From Hymenobacter busanensis (GTDB lineage Bacteria; Bacteroidota; Bacteroidia; Cytophagales; Hymenobacteraceae): a stretch of DNA of 64,000 nucleotides. The notes under the pieces were generated by a model. It was not told where the DNA came from. It did not search any database and saw only the letters and a program-made list of their open reading frames with translations. The DNA lies in the NCBI RefSeq assembly GCF_008727865.1, contig NZ_VTWU01000001.1, positions 992,001 through 1,056,000 on the forward strand, in the 5' to 3' direction. Numbering within the stretch: the stretch's first letter is position 1; every line of letters starts with the position of its first letter. Below are positions 9,383-18,472 of this stretch, in pieces. Both the position numbers and the translations under genes were made by a program.

Positions 9383-10285
9383 ATGGCCGTTGAATTTCGC
9401 GAAGAACACCGCCGCGAGGCGCTCATCGGCACGCTCGTGTTTCACGGGCTGTTGGCCTTGCTGTTTTTCCTGATCGTCTTCAAAAACCCGCCCGACGACA
9501 TCGTGCTCAACGGCGGCGGGGGCGTAGAGCTGAACTACGGCCTCGACGAAGCCGGCTCGGGCGACGTGCAAACCACGGCCCCGGCCAACGACTCGCCCAA
9601 CCGCGAAGACTCGCGCCCACCCGCCCAGCAGCCCGACCCCGAGCCGCAGCCCGCCGAGCGCACGCCGCCCGTAGCGCAGGCGCCCACGGAAGAGAAAATC
9701 ATTACCAGCGAGGCAGAAGAAAACGACGTGAAGATTCCGCCGGTGGAAAAACCGGCCGAGAAACCCCGCGAAGAGCCCGTGAAACCCGCCGAGCCGGAGA
9801 AACCGAAGGTGGACCGCCGGGCGGTGTTTACACCCCGCGGCGCGGCCAACGGCGGCGGCAACGGCACCAGCGGCACCAGCAACTCACCCTCGGGCAACAA
9901 CAACGGCGACAAGCCCGGCTCGGTGGGCGACCAAGGCAGCCCCGACGGCACCCTCGACGGCCGCGCGCTCTACGGCTCGCCCGGCAGCGGTGGCGGCTCG
10001 GGCGGCGGCGACGGCATGGGCGACGGGTTCGGCAACAGCGGCTGGGCCTTCGAAAACACCCCGCGCGTGGAGCCACTCGACAACGAAGGCGGCTACGTGC
10101 GCCTGAAAATCAAGATTGACGAAGACGGCGAGATTGTAGCCGTGACCAAAGTAGCCAGCAACATGTCGGCCCAGCAGGTGCAGGCCTGCATCAACGCGGT
10201 GACCAACAAGGCGACCTTCCGCCGCGTGAAAGGCGGCACGGGCGGCGCCACCGGCTTCTATACCTACAAATTCCGGGTAGAATAG
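9383..10285 (+). CDS. TonB-like energy transducer
   Basis: 300 aa. A cytoplasmic N-terminus, one membrane helix at about 17-35 (GTLVFHGLLALLFFLIVF), then a long Pro/Glu/Lys-rich periplasm-spanning segment (about 70-145), a Gly/Asn/Ser-rich linker (about 150-215) and a C-terminal globular domain (about 225-300, GGYVRLKIKIDEDGEIV...) resembling the TonB C-terminal domain. It completes the ExbB-ExbD-TonB set and ends before a strong terminator. TolA-like function is an alternative. Confidence 0.85.
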   Translation: MAVEFREEHRREALIGTLVFHGLLALLFFLIVFKNPPDDIVLNGGGGVELNYGLDEAGSGDVQTTAPANDSPNREDSRPPAQQPDPEPQPAERTPPVAQAPTEEKIITSEAEENDVKIPPVEKPAEKPREEPVKPAEPEKPKVDRRAVFTPRGAANGGGNGTSGTSNSPSGNNNGDKPGSVGDQGSPDGTLDGRALYGSPGSGGGSGGGDGMGDGFGNSGWAFENTPRVEPLDNEGGYVRLKIKIDEDGEIVAVTKVASNMSAQQVQACINAVTNKATFRRVKGGTGGATGFYTYKFRVE

Positions 10286-10308
10286 CCCGCCGTATTTCGC
10301 AGAACCGG

Positions 10309-10347
10309 CGCCGCCGGTCGGATTTGTCCGGCCGGCGGCGTTTTTTT
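10309..10347 (+). terminator. Rho-independent terminator after the TonB-like gene
   Basis: 14-base stem with one G:U pair (10309-10322 with 10327-10340), loop TTTG, then seven T. It closes the exbB-exbD-TonB transcript 23 bases after the stop and precedes folC. Confidence 0.9.
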
Positions 10348-10370
10348 GCAGCCTGATTTCCCCGCCCGCC

Positions 10371-11696
10371 ATGACTTACGCCGAAACCCTCGCTTTTCTA
10401 TACGGCCAGCTGCCGATGTTTCAGCGCGTGGGCGCGGCCGGTTTCAAGGACGGCTTGGTGGGCGTGCAGAAGCTGGTAGAGGCCATGGGGCACCCGGAGC
10501 GCCGGTTTCAGGCGGTGCACGTGGCCGGCACCAACGGCAAGGGCAGCAGCTCGCACCTGCTGGCCGCCGTGCTGCAGGCCGCCGGCTACAAAACCGGCCT
10601 TTACACGTCGCCGCATTTGCGCGAGTTCACCGAGCGAATCCGGCTGAACGGGCAGGAGCTAACGCCGGAATACCTGGTGGCCTGGGTAGCAAAATGGCGC
10701 GGTTTGTTCGAGCAGGTGCAGCCGTCGTTTTTCGAAATGTGCGTGGCCCTGGCCTACGACTACTTCGCCGCCGAGCAGGTGGACGTGGCCGTGGTGGAAG
10801 TGGGCCTAGGCGGCCGGCTCGATTCCACGAACATCATCACGCCGCTCGTTTCGCTCATCACCAACATCAGCTACGACCACCAAGCCATTCTGGGCGACAC
10901 GCTGCCGCTCATTGCCCGCGAAAAAGCCGGCATTATCAAGCCCGGCGTGCCGGCCGTCGTCAGCCAGCGGCAGGGCGAAGTCGAAGCCGTATTCACCGAC
11001 ACCGCCGCGCAGCAGGGCGCGCCGCTGCAGTTTGCCGAAGACAGGTACCGCGCCGAGCTGCTGCGCGACAACCCGGCCGCCGCCAGCCAGCACCTGCGCC
11101 TGTGGCGCGACGGGGCGGTGTGGCTCGACGACGTGGAGCTGGGCCTGGTGGGCGACTACCAGCGCCTGAACCTGCCCGGCGTGCTGGCCGTGGTGGAAGA
11201 ATTACGGCAGCAAGGTTTTTCCATCAGCGACGAGCACCTGCGCACCGGCTTGCGCGACGTGCGCCGCCTCACCGGCCTGCGCGGCCGCTGGCAGATTGTG
11301 GGCCGCCGGCCGCTGGTCGTCTGCGACACGGGCCACAACGAAGCGGGCATCCGCATGGTGCTGGGGCAGCTGGCGCGGCTTGAGTACCAGCGGCTGCACT
11401 TGGTGCTGGGCGTCGTCAACGACAAAGACCCCGAAACGGTACTGCGCCTGCTGCCCGCGGCGGCCACCTACTATTTCTGCCAGGCGAATATTCCGCGGGC
11501 GTTGCCGGCGGGCGAGTTGCAACAGCGTGCCGCGGCCGAGGGCTTGGTAGGAGAGGCCTACGGGCCGGTTGCGGCAGCCTTGGCTGCCGCCCGCCAGCAC
11601 GCCGGGCCTGACGACGTTATTTTTGTGGGCGGTAGCACCTTCGTGGTAGCCGAAGTGCCCGACCTGTACGACGCCGAGCAGGATAGCGCCGGCTAG
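10371..11696 (+). CDS. folC: Bifunctional folylpolyglutamate/dihydrofolate synthase
   Basis: 441 aa, usual length. The ATP-binding P-loop VAGTNGKGSSS (Lys57) and the following TSPHLREFTERIRLNG are characteristic of FolC; the Mur-ligase central domain runs to about 295 and the C-terminal domain contains CDTGHNEAGIRMV. It adds glutamate to dihydropteroate and to tetrahydrofolate in the cytoplasm. The position after TonB is a recurrent Bacteroidota order. Confidence 0.95.
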   Translation: MTYAETLAFLYGQLPMFQRVGAAGFKDGLVGVQKLVEAMGHPERRFQAVHVAGTNGKGSSSHLLAAVLQAAGYKTGLYTSPHLREFTERIRLNGQELTPEYLVAWVAKWRGLFEQVQPSFFEMCVALAYDYFAAEQVDVAVVEVGLGGRLDSTNIITPLVSLITNISYDHQAILGDTLPLIAREKAGIIKPGVPAVVSQRQGEVEAVFTDTAAQQGAPLQFAEDRYRAELLRDNPAAASQHLRLWRDGAVWLDDVELGLVGDYQRLNLPGVLAVVEELRQQGFSISDEHLRTGLRDVRRLTGLRGRWQIVGRRPLVVCDTGHNEAGIRMVLGQLARLEYQRLHLVLGVVNDKDPETVLRLLPAAATYYFCQANIPRALPAGELQQRAAAEGLVGEAYGPVAAALAAARQHAGPDDVIFVGGSTFVVAEVPDLYDAEQDSAG

Positions 11697-11766
11697 CGCC
11701 ACACAAGCAGTAGCGCCGGCACCGCATGGCGCATACCTGCTGATTTAAGCACATCGGCACATTTTT

Positions 11767-11774
11767 TACCTTCG
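11767..11774 (+). promoter_or_regulatory. Candidate -7 box for trmB
   Basis: TACCTTCG, a TAnnTTCG variant of the Bacteroidota -7 box, 22 bases before the trmB ATG. A weak TTTA at 11744-11747 lies 19 bases upstream as a possible -33 element. Confidence 0.4.
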
Positions 11775-11796
11775 CACATTATCCACATTTCCCTTC

Positions 11797-12456
11797 ATGG
11801 GCCGAGTAAAACTGAAGCGCTTCGCTGAAAACGCCGAGCGCGCCGACATCGTCGAGCCGGGCAAAGACACCTTTGGCGCCCTGCGCGGCCGCTGGCACGC
11901 CGATTTTTTCCGCAACGAGCACCCCATCACCATCGAAATCGGCTGCGGCAAGGGCGAATACACCGTGGGCCTGGCCGCCCGTTACCCCGAGCGGAATTTC
12001 CTCGGCCTCGACATTAAAGGCGAGCGGATGCACCGCGGCAGCGTGCTGGCCGAGGAACAGGGCCTGACGAACGTGGGCTTTCTGCGGGTGCAGGCCGAGA
12101 AGCTGCTGGAGCATTTCGCGCCCGGCGAGCTGGACGAAATCTGGATAACCTTCCCCGACCCACGCCCGCGCCTCGGCGACACCAAGCGCCGCCTAACCGC
12201 CCCGCGCTTCCTGGAGCTGTACCGGCAAGTGCTGCGCCCCGGCGGGCTGGTGCACCTGAAAACCGATTCCGATTCGTTGTTTGAATACAGCGTGGAGCTG
12301 CTGCAGGAAATGAAAGTGGCTGACTTTGTCGTGACCTACGACCTCTACCAGACGCCCGAGCTGCTGCCGCACGCCCACGACATTCAAACCACCTACGAAC
12401 GCAAATACCGCGAGCGGGGCGTGCCCATCAAATACCTGCATTTTACCTTGAGCTAA
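11797..12456 (+). CDS. trmB: tRNA (guanine46-N7)-methyltransferase
   Basis: 219 aa. The SAM-binding motif is EIGCGKGEYTVGLA (about 47-60), followed by the DIKGERMHRG strand and the family motif WITFPDPRPRLGDTKRRL (about 114-131). TrmB puts m7G at position 46 in the tRNA variable loop using S-adenosylmethionine. Own promoter box upstream; the next gene follows after 23 bases and could be co-transcribed. Confidence 0.95.
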   Translation: MGRVKLKRFAENAERADIVEPGKDTFGALRGRWHADFFRNEHPITIEIGCGKGEYTVGLAARYPERNFLGLDIKGERMHRGSVLAEEQGLTNVGFLRVQAEKLLEHFAPGELDEIWITFPDPRPRLGDTKRRLTAPRFLELYRQVLRPGGLVHLKTDSDSLFEYSVELLQEMKVADFVVTYDLYQTPELLPHAHDIQTTYERKYRERGVPIKYLHFTLS

Positions 12457-12479
12457 CCCGCACCGCCAACCCGTCCGCC

Positions 12480-13322
12480 ATGTCTCGCCCGGTACCCATC
12501 GAAACGCTCGACTTGTTTCCCGAAGTCGATGCCCTGCTGATTGAGTTTCTGCGGGGCCTGACGCCCGACGAATGGCAGCGGCCGACGCTGGCCCCGCGCT
12601 GGACGGTGCTGGACGTGGCCTTGCATTTGCTCGACGGCAACCTGCGCACGCTCTCCATGCTGCGCGACGGGTATTTTGGGGTGCAGCCGCCTGCCACGGC
12701 CAATACCTACGCCGGCTTGGTGGACTTTCTCAACACGCTGAATGCCGACTGGCTCACGGCCACGCGCCGGCTGAGCCCGGGTATAGCCACGTGGCTATTG
12801 GAGCTGACGGGCCGCGAGTACAGCGCCTTTTTGCGCAAGCTCGACCCGTGGGCGCCGGCGGCGTTTCCGGTGGGTTGGGCCGGCGAGAGTGAGTCGCTGA
12901 ACTGGTTTCACGTGGCCCGTGAATACACCGAAAAGTGGCACCACCAGCAGCAGGTTCGGCAGGCCGTAGGGCGTGGGGAAACGGTGCTGCTGCAGCCGCG
13001 GCTGTACCGCCCGTACGTAGAAACCTCCATGCGGGCCCTGCCGCACCAGTACCGCCACGTGCTGGCGCCCCAGGGAACGGTGTTGCGCGTAGTCATTGGA
13101 AGCCCCGAGCTTTACGCAGGGTACCTGCACCGCAAGGCCGAAACCTGGGAGTTGGGCGACGTCGTTGACCAGCCTACCGCTAGCGTTGAAATCGACGCGG
13201 CGGTGGCGTGGCGCTTGTTTTCCAAGCAATTGAGCCGTGCCGAGGCCGAAAAGCACGTGCGCGTAACCGGGCCGGTTGGTTTGGCCGAAGCCATTTTTGA
13301 CATGGTGGCCGTTATGGTCTAA
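12480..13322 (+). CDS. DinB/maleylpyruvate-isomerase-N-like protein
   Basis: 280 aa. The N-terminal four-helix bundle (about 8-165) resembles the MDMPI_N/DinB fold: FLRGLTPDEWQRPTLAPRWTV, then DVALHLLDGNLRTLS with a metal-ligand-like His, and a further His in WFHVAREYTEKWHHQQQ, the usual third helix position. The C-terminal part (about 190-280) looks like the SCP2-like domain attached in this family. Members are metal-dependent thiol-linked transferases or isomerases, mycothiol-dependent in Actinobacteria; the thiol used here is unknown. No pathway context is visible. Confidence 0.75.
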   Translation: MSRPVPIETLDLFPEVDALLIEFLRGLTPDEWQRPTLAPRWTVLDVALHLLDGNLRTLSMLRDGYFGVQPPATANTYAGLVDFLNTLNADWLTATRRLSPGIATWLLELTGREYSAFLRKLDPWAPAAFPVGWAGESESLNWFHVAREYTEKWHHQQQVRQAVGRGETVLLQPRLYRPYVETSMRALPHQYRHVLAPQGTVLRVVIGSPELYAGYLHRKAETWELGDVVDQPTASVEIDAAVAWRLFSKQLSRAEAEKHVRVTGPVGLAEAIFDMVAVMV

Positions 13323-13332
13323 GCGGCCGGGC

Positions 13333-13959
13333 TTATTCGTCGGCTTCCAGCGCCTCGAACACCGTTTCGAGCTCGGTAAAATCGCGCACCCCAGTACGGA
13401 TTTCGTCGCCGCCGGCCAGCACGAGCCCGGCCGGCTCTACCGCCGCCAAAAACCCGCGCAGCGACCCGGCAGCAAACTCGGGCGCCAGCCAAATGGCGTA
13501 GGTGCGGGCCTGTTCGCTCAGGTGCGCCCGCTGAAAGTCGGTGAGCGGCTGGGGCGGGGGTTCGGGAAACACAAAGCCCGCCACATGCGGCGCCATGCTC
13601 CGAAAGCGGTTGTCCACGTCTTCGGGCAGCATATCGGGCACCCAATCGGTCAGCAGCAGGGCTGGCAATGCCAGCTCGGCCATTTCCTCGGGGCGGCGCA
13701 GCCGGTGCAGCAGGAGCGAATGCAGCCCGCAGGCGCTGGCCAAGGCGTTGATTTGCTCGGCCGGCAGGTTGTCGAACTCGCCGATGAGGTGTACCCCGGC
13801 GACCCAGCTGCTGAGTTCCTTTACCAGCTCGGGCGTGACGGCACCGAGCAAAGCGGGGTCGAGGCGGAAGGTGAGGTATTCGGCGCCCATGCCGGCGCAG
13901 TAGCGCGCGTCGGAGAGGTTGTTGATGCCGCGAACGATAACGGGAGTAAGCAGAGCCAC
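13333..13959 (-). CDS. Degenerate TrpF-like (beta/alpha)8 protein
   Basis: 208 aa from GTG 13959 (VALLTPVIVRGINNLSDARYCAGMGAEYL); an upstream ATG at 14094 would add 45 unconvincing residues. The NLSDARYCAGMGAEYLTF segment and the C-terminal LAGGDEIRTGVRDFTELE closely follow phosphoribosylanthranilate isomerase, but the usual K-x-C-G start of TrpF reads IVRGI, so the catalytic Cys is absent. It is not near other trp genes. Probably a paralogue with another role, or an inactive relative. Divergent from mnmA. Confidence 0.65.
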   Translation of the reverse strand: MALLTPVIVRGINNLSDARYCAGMGAEYLTFRLDPALLGAVTPELVKELSSWVAGVHLIGEFDNLPAEQINALASACGLHSLLLHRLRRPEEMAELALPALLLTDWVPDMLPEDVDNRFRSMAPHVAGFVFPEPPPQPLTDFQRAHLSEQARTYAIWLAPEFAAGSLRGFLAAVEPAGLVLAGGDEIRTGVRDFTELETVFEALEADE

Positions 13960-14082
13960 GGTGGTGAGGAGCGGTGAGGTCGGGTAAATGGGGGAGCCAA
14001 GAACGGCAACAAACGCCGGCAAAACGGGAATGCACCACCCAGTCCGGCAAAAGTAATGAAACCTGGGCCGGCCGGCATGTGT

Positions 14083-14090
14083 TACCTTTG
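14083..14090 (+). promoter_or_regulatory. Candidate -7 box for mnmA
   Basis: TACCTTTG matches TAnnTTTG and lies 39 bases before the mnmA ATG in the divergent spacer. No clear -33 TTTG partner. Confidence 0.4.
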
Positions 14091-14129
14091 CCATTCGGCC
14101 GCGAACCTTGACTTCCCGGGCGACGCCAT

Positions 14130-15308
14130 ATGACCCCAGATACCACCCCCGGCACGCCGTCCAAAGGACGCGTCCTCGTCGCCATGAGCGGCGGCATTGA
14201 TTCTTCGGTAGCAGCCGTGATGCTGCACGAAGCCGGCTACGAAGTAGTGGGCATGACCATGAAAACCTGGGACTACGCCTCGGCTGGCGGCTCGAAAAAG
14301 GAAACCGGCTGCTGCTCGCTCGATTCCATCAACGACGCCCGCTACGTGGCCGTGGAACTGGGCTTCCCGCACTACATCATCGACATCCGCAACGAGTTCG
14401 GCGGCCACGTCATCGACGATTTTGTGGACGAATACCTGGCCGGTCGCACGCCCAACCCGTGCGTGCTCTGCAACACCCACATCAAGTGGGACGCCCTGCT
14501 ACGCCGCGCCGACCAGCTCGGCTGCCAGTATATTGCCACCGGCCACTACGCCCAGGTGCGCGAGGAAAACGGCCGCTACGTCATCAGCAAAGGCCTCGAC
14601 GACAGCAAAGACCAGTCGTACGCCCTCTGGGGTGTGTCGCAGGAGAGTTTGGCGCGCACCATGTTTCCGCTGGGCAAGCTGCGCAAAACCGAAATCCGGG
14701 AGTTTGCGCGGCAGCGTGGTTTTACCGAGTTGATCAACAAGCCCGAGAGCTACGAAATCTGCTTTATCCCCGACAACGACTACCGCGGCTTTTTGAAGCG
14801 CCGGGTGGAAGGCCTGGAGGAGCGGGTGGCCGGCGGTCGCTTCGTGCTGACCGACGGCACCGCCGTGGGCACCCACGAAGGCTACCCGTTCTACACCATC
14901 GGGCAGCGCAAAGGACTGGGCATTCAGCTGGGCTACCCGGCCTACGTGGTCGAAATTCGGCCCGAAACCAATGAAGTAGTGCTGGGCAATTTCGACGAGT
15001 TGGCGCGCACGGCCACGGTGGTGGGCCGCGTCAATCACGGCAAGTTTGCCTCGCTGGAAGGCCGTGGGCTGGTGCCGGCTTTCACCAAAGTGCGCTACAA
15101 CCACGCGGGCGCGGCGTCGTTTCTGGAGGAAAAGGACGGAAAAGTGTACGTTTATTTTCCCGAGCCCGTACACGCCATTGCCCCAGGCCAGGCGGCTGTA
15201 TTCTACGACGGCCGCGACGTGCTGGGCGGTGGCTGGATTGAGCGCAGCCCGGCTGCGCTGAAGTCGCCCGTTCCGCTGCCGGTGATGGCTAGCCGCAGTG
15301 CCGTATAA
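14130..15308 (+). CDS. mnmA: tRNA 2-thiouridine(34) synthase
   Basis: 392 aa. PP-loop VAMSGGIDSSVAAVML (about 17-32), catalytic Cys111 in the TPNPCVLCN motif and the second catalytic Cys211 in ESYEICFIPD. The C-terminal beta-barrel domains include GQRKGLGIQ. MnmA adenylates and thiolates U34 of Lys, Glu and Gln tRNAs using persulfide sulfur. Extra N-terminal residues (TPDTTPGTPSKG) and a C-terminal tail of about 30 are harmless additions. Confidence 0.95.
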   Translation: MTPDTTPGTPSKGRVLVAMSGGIDSSVAAVMLHEAGYEVVGMTMKTWDYASAGGSKKETGCCSLDSINDARYVAVELGFPHYIIDIRNEFGGHVIDDFVDEYLAGRTPNPCVLCNTHIKWDALLRRADQLGCQYIATGHYAQVREENGRYVISKGLDDSKDQSYALWGVSQESLARTMFPLGKLRKTEIREFARQRGFTELINKPESYEICFIPDNDYRGFLKRRVEGLEERVAGGRFVLTDGTAVGTHEGYPFYTIGQRKGLGIQLGYPAYVVEIRPETNEVVLGNFDELARTATVVGRVNHGKFASLEGRGLVPAFTKVRYNHAGAASFLEEKDGKVYVYFPEPVHAIAPGQAAVFYDGRDVLGGGWIERSPAALKSPVPLPVMASRSAV

Positions 15309-15316
15309 TTCCTGCT

Positions 15317-16054
15317 ATGGTGTTTTCACTCGTTCCAACTTCCTGGCGCCGCTTGGCGCTGCTGATTGCCGGAGCCGGCTTGCTGGGCGCCAGCAGCTGC
15401 GGGCGGGAAACCGTGCAGCCCGACCCGGTTGACACGGACTACTACCCGTTGGCGGTGGGCAGCTACCGCATCTACCAGGTAGAAGACCGCAATTACCTCG
15501 ACAACCGGCAAGTTGGCGCGACTGTGATTTCGCAGCGGCGCGAGCGGGTGACCGACAGCTACACCGATGCCGCGGGGATGCTCACGTACCGCATCATTCG
15601 CTCGGTGCGGGCCAACGCCGGCGCGGCCTGGCAGGACGACAGCGTGCTGAGCGTGACCGTGAAGCCAACCGCCGTGGAGCTAACCAGCAACAACCGCCGC
15701 ACGCTGGAGCTAGTATTCCCGGCCAAAAACGGCGTGAGCTGGAACCGCAACGTGTACAACGACCGCGACACCGTGGTGGCCAAAAACCGCCAGTACGAAG
15801 CCGTGGGCGCTACCTACAAAATCGGCAACCTCACCTTCGACAACACCATCACCACCGTCGACCCCAGTGCGGACACGATTTTCTACCGGCGCAGCCAGCG
15901 GCAGATTTTTGCCCGCGGCGTGGGCCGGGTGTACCGCCAAACCCGCGTGTTCAACTACTGCCAGGGCGTGCAGGGCCAGAACTGCCAGGTGGGCACGGGC
16001 TACATCGTTATCGGCGAAGAGCACGTGGAAAAGCTTATCGAGAAAGGCCCGTAG
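15317..16054 (+). CDS. Hypothetical lipoprotein
   Basis: 245 aa. Type II signal with lipobox LLGASSC (Cys about 29) after a hydrophobic stretch. The remainder is beta-rich (TDYYPLAVGSYRIYQV...), a start typical of uncharacterised Bacteroidota outer-membrane lipoproteins. It begins 8 bases after mnmA, so it is probably co-transcribed, and it is followed by a strong terminator. Confidence 0.75.
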   Translation: MVFSLVPTSWRRLALLIAGAGLLGASSCGRETVQPDPVDTDYYPLAVGSYRIYQVEDRNYLDNRQVGATVISQRRERVTDSYTDAAGMLTYRIIRSVRANAGAAWQDDSVLSVTVKPTAVELTSNNRRTLELVFPAKNGVSWNRNVYNDRDTVVAKNRQYEAVGATYKIGNLTFDNTITTVDPSADTIFYRRSQRQIFARGVGRVYRQTRVFNYCQGVQGQNCQVGTGYIVIGEEHVEKLIEKGP

Positions 16055-16077
16055 CGGTAGCTTTCTATGCTTGGGCA

Positions 16078-16113
16078 AAGCCCCGGCCAACCCCGCGTTG
16101 GCCGGGGCTTTGT
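16078..16113 (+). terminator. Rho-independent terminator after the mnmA-lipoprotein transcript
   Basis: Perfect 13-base stem (AAGCCCCGGCCAA at 16078-16090 with TTGGCCGGGGCTT at 16098-16110), 7-base loop, short T-rich end. Confidence 0.85.
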
Positions 16114-16213
16114 GTTGCAACGAGCCGCGGCAAGAGCGTGTCTTATGGTGCCGGAAACCAACCCCGGCCGGGGCGTGTCTGGCTAATACACGGGCTTTTT
16201 AGCCGCGTGCCGA

Positions 16214-17935
16214 ATGCGTATCTTGTCGTCGTTAATCTGCTTCCTCGCCTCGCTGCTTATGCGCTTTTTTTCGCTTGTTGCTTTGCTCGCCGGCCTTAGT
16301 CTGGCCACCGCCGAGGCGGCTCCCCGGCCGCCGGCTCGCCCCGCCGGCACGGTACGCCGCCACCTGATTTATTTCCGCGACAAGGCCGGAACGCCCTTCA
16401 CTGTGGGCCAGCCGCAGGCGTTTCTCTCGGCGCGGGCCATTCAGCGGCGGCAGCGGCAGGGCATAGCCGTGCAGCCGCGCGACTTACCGGTGTCGCCGAG
16501 CTACGTGGCGCAGGTGAAAGCCGTACCCGGCGTGCAGCTGTGGTATACTTCGCGCTGGTTCAACGCCGCCGTGGTGGCCTGCGACTCGGCTGCGCTGGGG
16601 CAGCTGCGGGCCAAGCCGTTCGTGGTGTCGGCCCAAACGCTGAACCGCAACGCCAAAACCCCGCCCCGAGTGGAAGTGGTGAAAGAAGCCGCCGAAACCC
16701 AAACCACGGCCCAGCGCACCGCCCACGACAAAACATACGGCCAGGCGTTCTGGCAGGCCAACATGATTGGGGCCGTGGCGCTGCACAACGCCGGCTTTCG
16801 GGGCGAAGGCATGCACATTGCCGTGCTTGATGCAGGGTTCCCGGGCGTCAACCAAACCGCACCGTTTGCCTCGCTGCGCAACGAAAACCGCCTGCTTAGC
16901 ACCTTCGATTTTGTCGACCACGACCGGGGCGTGTACGAGAAGAACAGCCACGGCACCAACACGCTGTCGTGCATGGGCGCTAACCAGGCCAACGTGTACA
17001 TCGGCACCGCGCCCAAGGCCAGCTACCACTTGCTGCTGACGGAGGATGTGTTTTCGGAGCACCCCATTGAAGAAGCCAACTGGCTTATTGCCGCTGAATA
17101 CGCCGACTCGGCCGGCGTCGACATCATCAGCTCTTCTTTGGGCTACACCACCTTCGATGCCCCCTCGCGCGACCATACCTACGCCGATATGAACGGGCGC
17201 ACGGCGCTGGCGTCGCGGGCGGCTACCGTGGCGGCCCGCACCGGCATTCTGGTCGTCAACTCGGCCGGCAACGACGGCAACAACTCCTGGCGTTACATCG
17301 GCGCCCCGGCCGACGCCGACTCGGTGCTGACCGTCGGCGCGGTGGATTCCATGGGCTTGCGCGCCGCCTTCAGCTCCGTCGGTCCTACTTCCGACGGCCG
17401 CATCAAGCCCAATTTATCGGCGCAGGGCGTTATTGCCGCCATCGTGTCGCCGAGTGGCCTGGTAGGGCGCGGCAACGGCACCTCCTTCGCGTGCCCGGTG
17501 CTGGCGGGCATGGCGGCTTCGTTCTGGCAGGCCAACCCCACGCTCACGGCCCAGCAGGTGTTGCAGTTTCTGCAGCAGAGTGCCAGCCAGGCCACGGCAC
17601 CCAACAACCTGATTGGGTACGGGATTCCCAACGCCGAGCGGGCCAACATCCTGGCCAAGACCGGCACGCCGACGGCCGGCGGCCAGCTGAGCATCTTCCC
17701 AAACCCGACCAGCCGCGAACTGTACCTGAGCCTGCCCGCCGATTTGCGCAACCAGCCCTTGCACGTGGTTATTCACGATGTGCGGGGCGCTCTTATCGGC
17801 GAGCAACTGCTGGCTCCCAGCGGCGCGGCCCAGGTGCCGTTGCGCGTGCCGGCGCTGCGCTCGGGCATGTACCTGTGCACCGTAGAGCCGCAGGGCGGCG
17901 GCAAAACGCATACCCTCCGCTTCCTACAGTACTAG
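16214..17935 (+). CDS. Secreted subtilisin-like serine protease with T9SS sorting domain
   Basis: 573 aa; a second start at 16259 would remove 15 residues and give a tidier signal peptide (RFFSLVALLAGLSLATAEA). An inhibitor-like prodomain covers about 45-150. Peptidase S8 catalytic triad: Asp206 (IAVLDAGFPG), His246 (NSHGTNT) and Ser424 (GTSFACPVLAG), with oxyanion Asn353 in SAGNDG. The C-terminal 80 residues (LSIFPNPTSRELYLSL ... GMYLCTVEPQGG) are a type A sorting domain for the type IX secretion system, so the protease should be exported or anchored on the cell surface. Confidence 0.92.
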   Translation: MRILSSLICFLASLLMRFFSLVALLAGLSLATAEAAPRPPARPAGTVRRHLIYFRDKAGTPFTVGQPQAFLSARAIQRRQRQGIAVQPRDLPVSPSYVAQVKAVPGVQLWYTSRWFNAAVVACDSAALGQLRAKPFVVSAQTLNRNAKTPPRVEVVKEAAETQTTAQRTAHDKTYGQAFWQANMIGAVALHNAGFRGEGMHIAVLDAGFPGVNQTAPFASLRNENRLLSTFDFVDHDRGVYEKNSHGTNTLSCMGANQANVYIGTAPKASYHLLLTEDVFSEHPIEEANWLIAAEYADSAGVDIISSSLGYTTFDAPSRDHTYADMNGRTALASRAATVAARTGILVVNSAGNDGNNSWRYIGAPADADSVLTVGAVDSMGLRAAFSSVGPTSDGRIKPNLSAQGVIAAIVSPSGLVGRGNGTSFACPVLAGMAASFWQANPTLTAQQVLQFLQQSASQATAPNNLIGYGIPNAERANILAKTGTPTAGGQLSIFPNPTSRELYLSLPADLRNQPLHVVIHDVRGALIGEQLLAPSGAAQVPLRVPALRSGMYLCTVEPQGGGKTHTLRFLQY

Positions 17936-17978
17936 CCTGTTGGGCTTCGAGCCGGCTAGGCCGGCCGTGCCGCACTAA

Positions 17979-18013
17979 CGGCCCGGCGGTGTCGTTGTAG
18001 ACCTGCCGGGCCG
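17979..18013 (+). terminator. Hairpin after the protease gene, possible terminator
   Basis: 9-base stem CGGCCCGGC (17979-17987) with GCCGGGCCG (18005-18013), 17-base loop; only a weak T-containing stretch follows. Confidence 0.4.
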
Positions 18014-18039
18014 CGTTATTCCTCCCGTTTCGCTTTTCT

Positions 18040-18360
18040 ATGCTGCAGTTGATGATTTCCAAGCGCCTGGGTCGGCGCCAGTTTCACTTTACCGTGCAGG
18101 GCAGTTCCTTCCACGAAGTAGTAGCCGAATACGACCGCCTGAGCTTTCCCGATGTGCCCGCCTGTGGCTTGTGCGGCTCCGATAACCTCGACCTGACCTC
18201 GCGCGTGGCGCAGGACAAGTTCAAGTACACGTCCGTGAAATGCCTCGATTGCCGCGGCGACGTCACGTTCGGAAAGTTGCAGCGCGACGACCAGACGGTG
18301 TTTCTGCGCCGCCGCGAAAACGGGGAACTGGACTGGCAACCCTGGCGGAAAGGAGAATGA
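18040..18360 (+). CDS. Small zinc-ribbon-like protein
   Basis: 106 aa. Four cysteines in two CxxC pairs (CGLC at about 42-45 and CLDC at about 68-71) form a likely zinc ribbon between a basic N-terminus (SKRLGRRQFHF) and a charged C-terminus (FLRRRENGELDWQPW). No family name can be given. A nucleic-acid-binding role is possible but is inference. Confidence 0.65.
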   Translation: MLQLMISKRLGRRQFHFTVQGSSFHEVVAEYDRLSFPDVPACGLCGSDNLDLTSRVAQDKFKYTSVKCLDCRGDVTFGKLQRDDQTVFLRRRENGELDWQPWRKGE

Positions 18361-18460
18361 GGCGGAAAGCCGGTGATGGAAGTGCCAGGCGAGTGCCGCG
18401 TGCTACCCCTTGTCCGTCGCCTTCGCACTTTCCGCCCCATTACCTCATCACCCAATTGCC

Positions 18461-18468
18461 TAATTTCG
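18461..18468 (+). promoter_or_regulatory. Candidate -7 box directly before the rpe start
   Basis: TAATTTCG (TAnnTTCG type) ends 4 bases before the rpe ATG at 18473. If used, transcription would begin at or next to the start codon, giving a leaderless or nearly leaderless mRNA. Confidence 0.35.
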
Positions 18469-18472
18469 CGGC

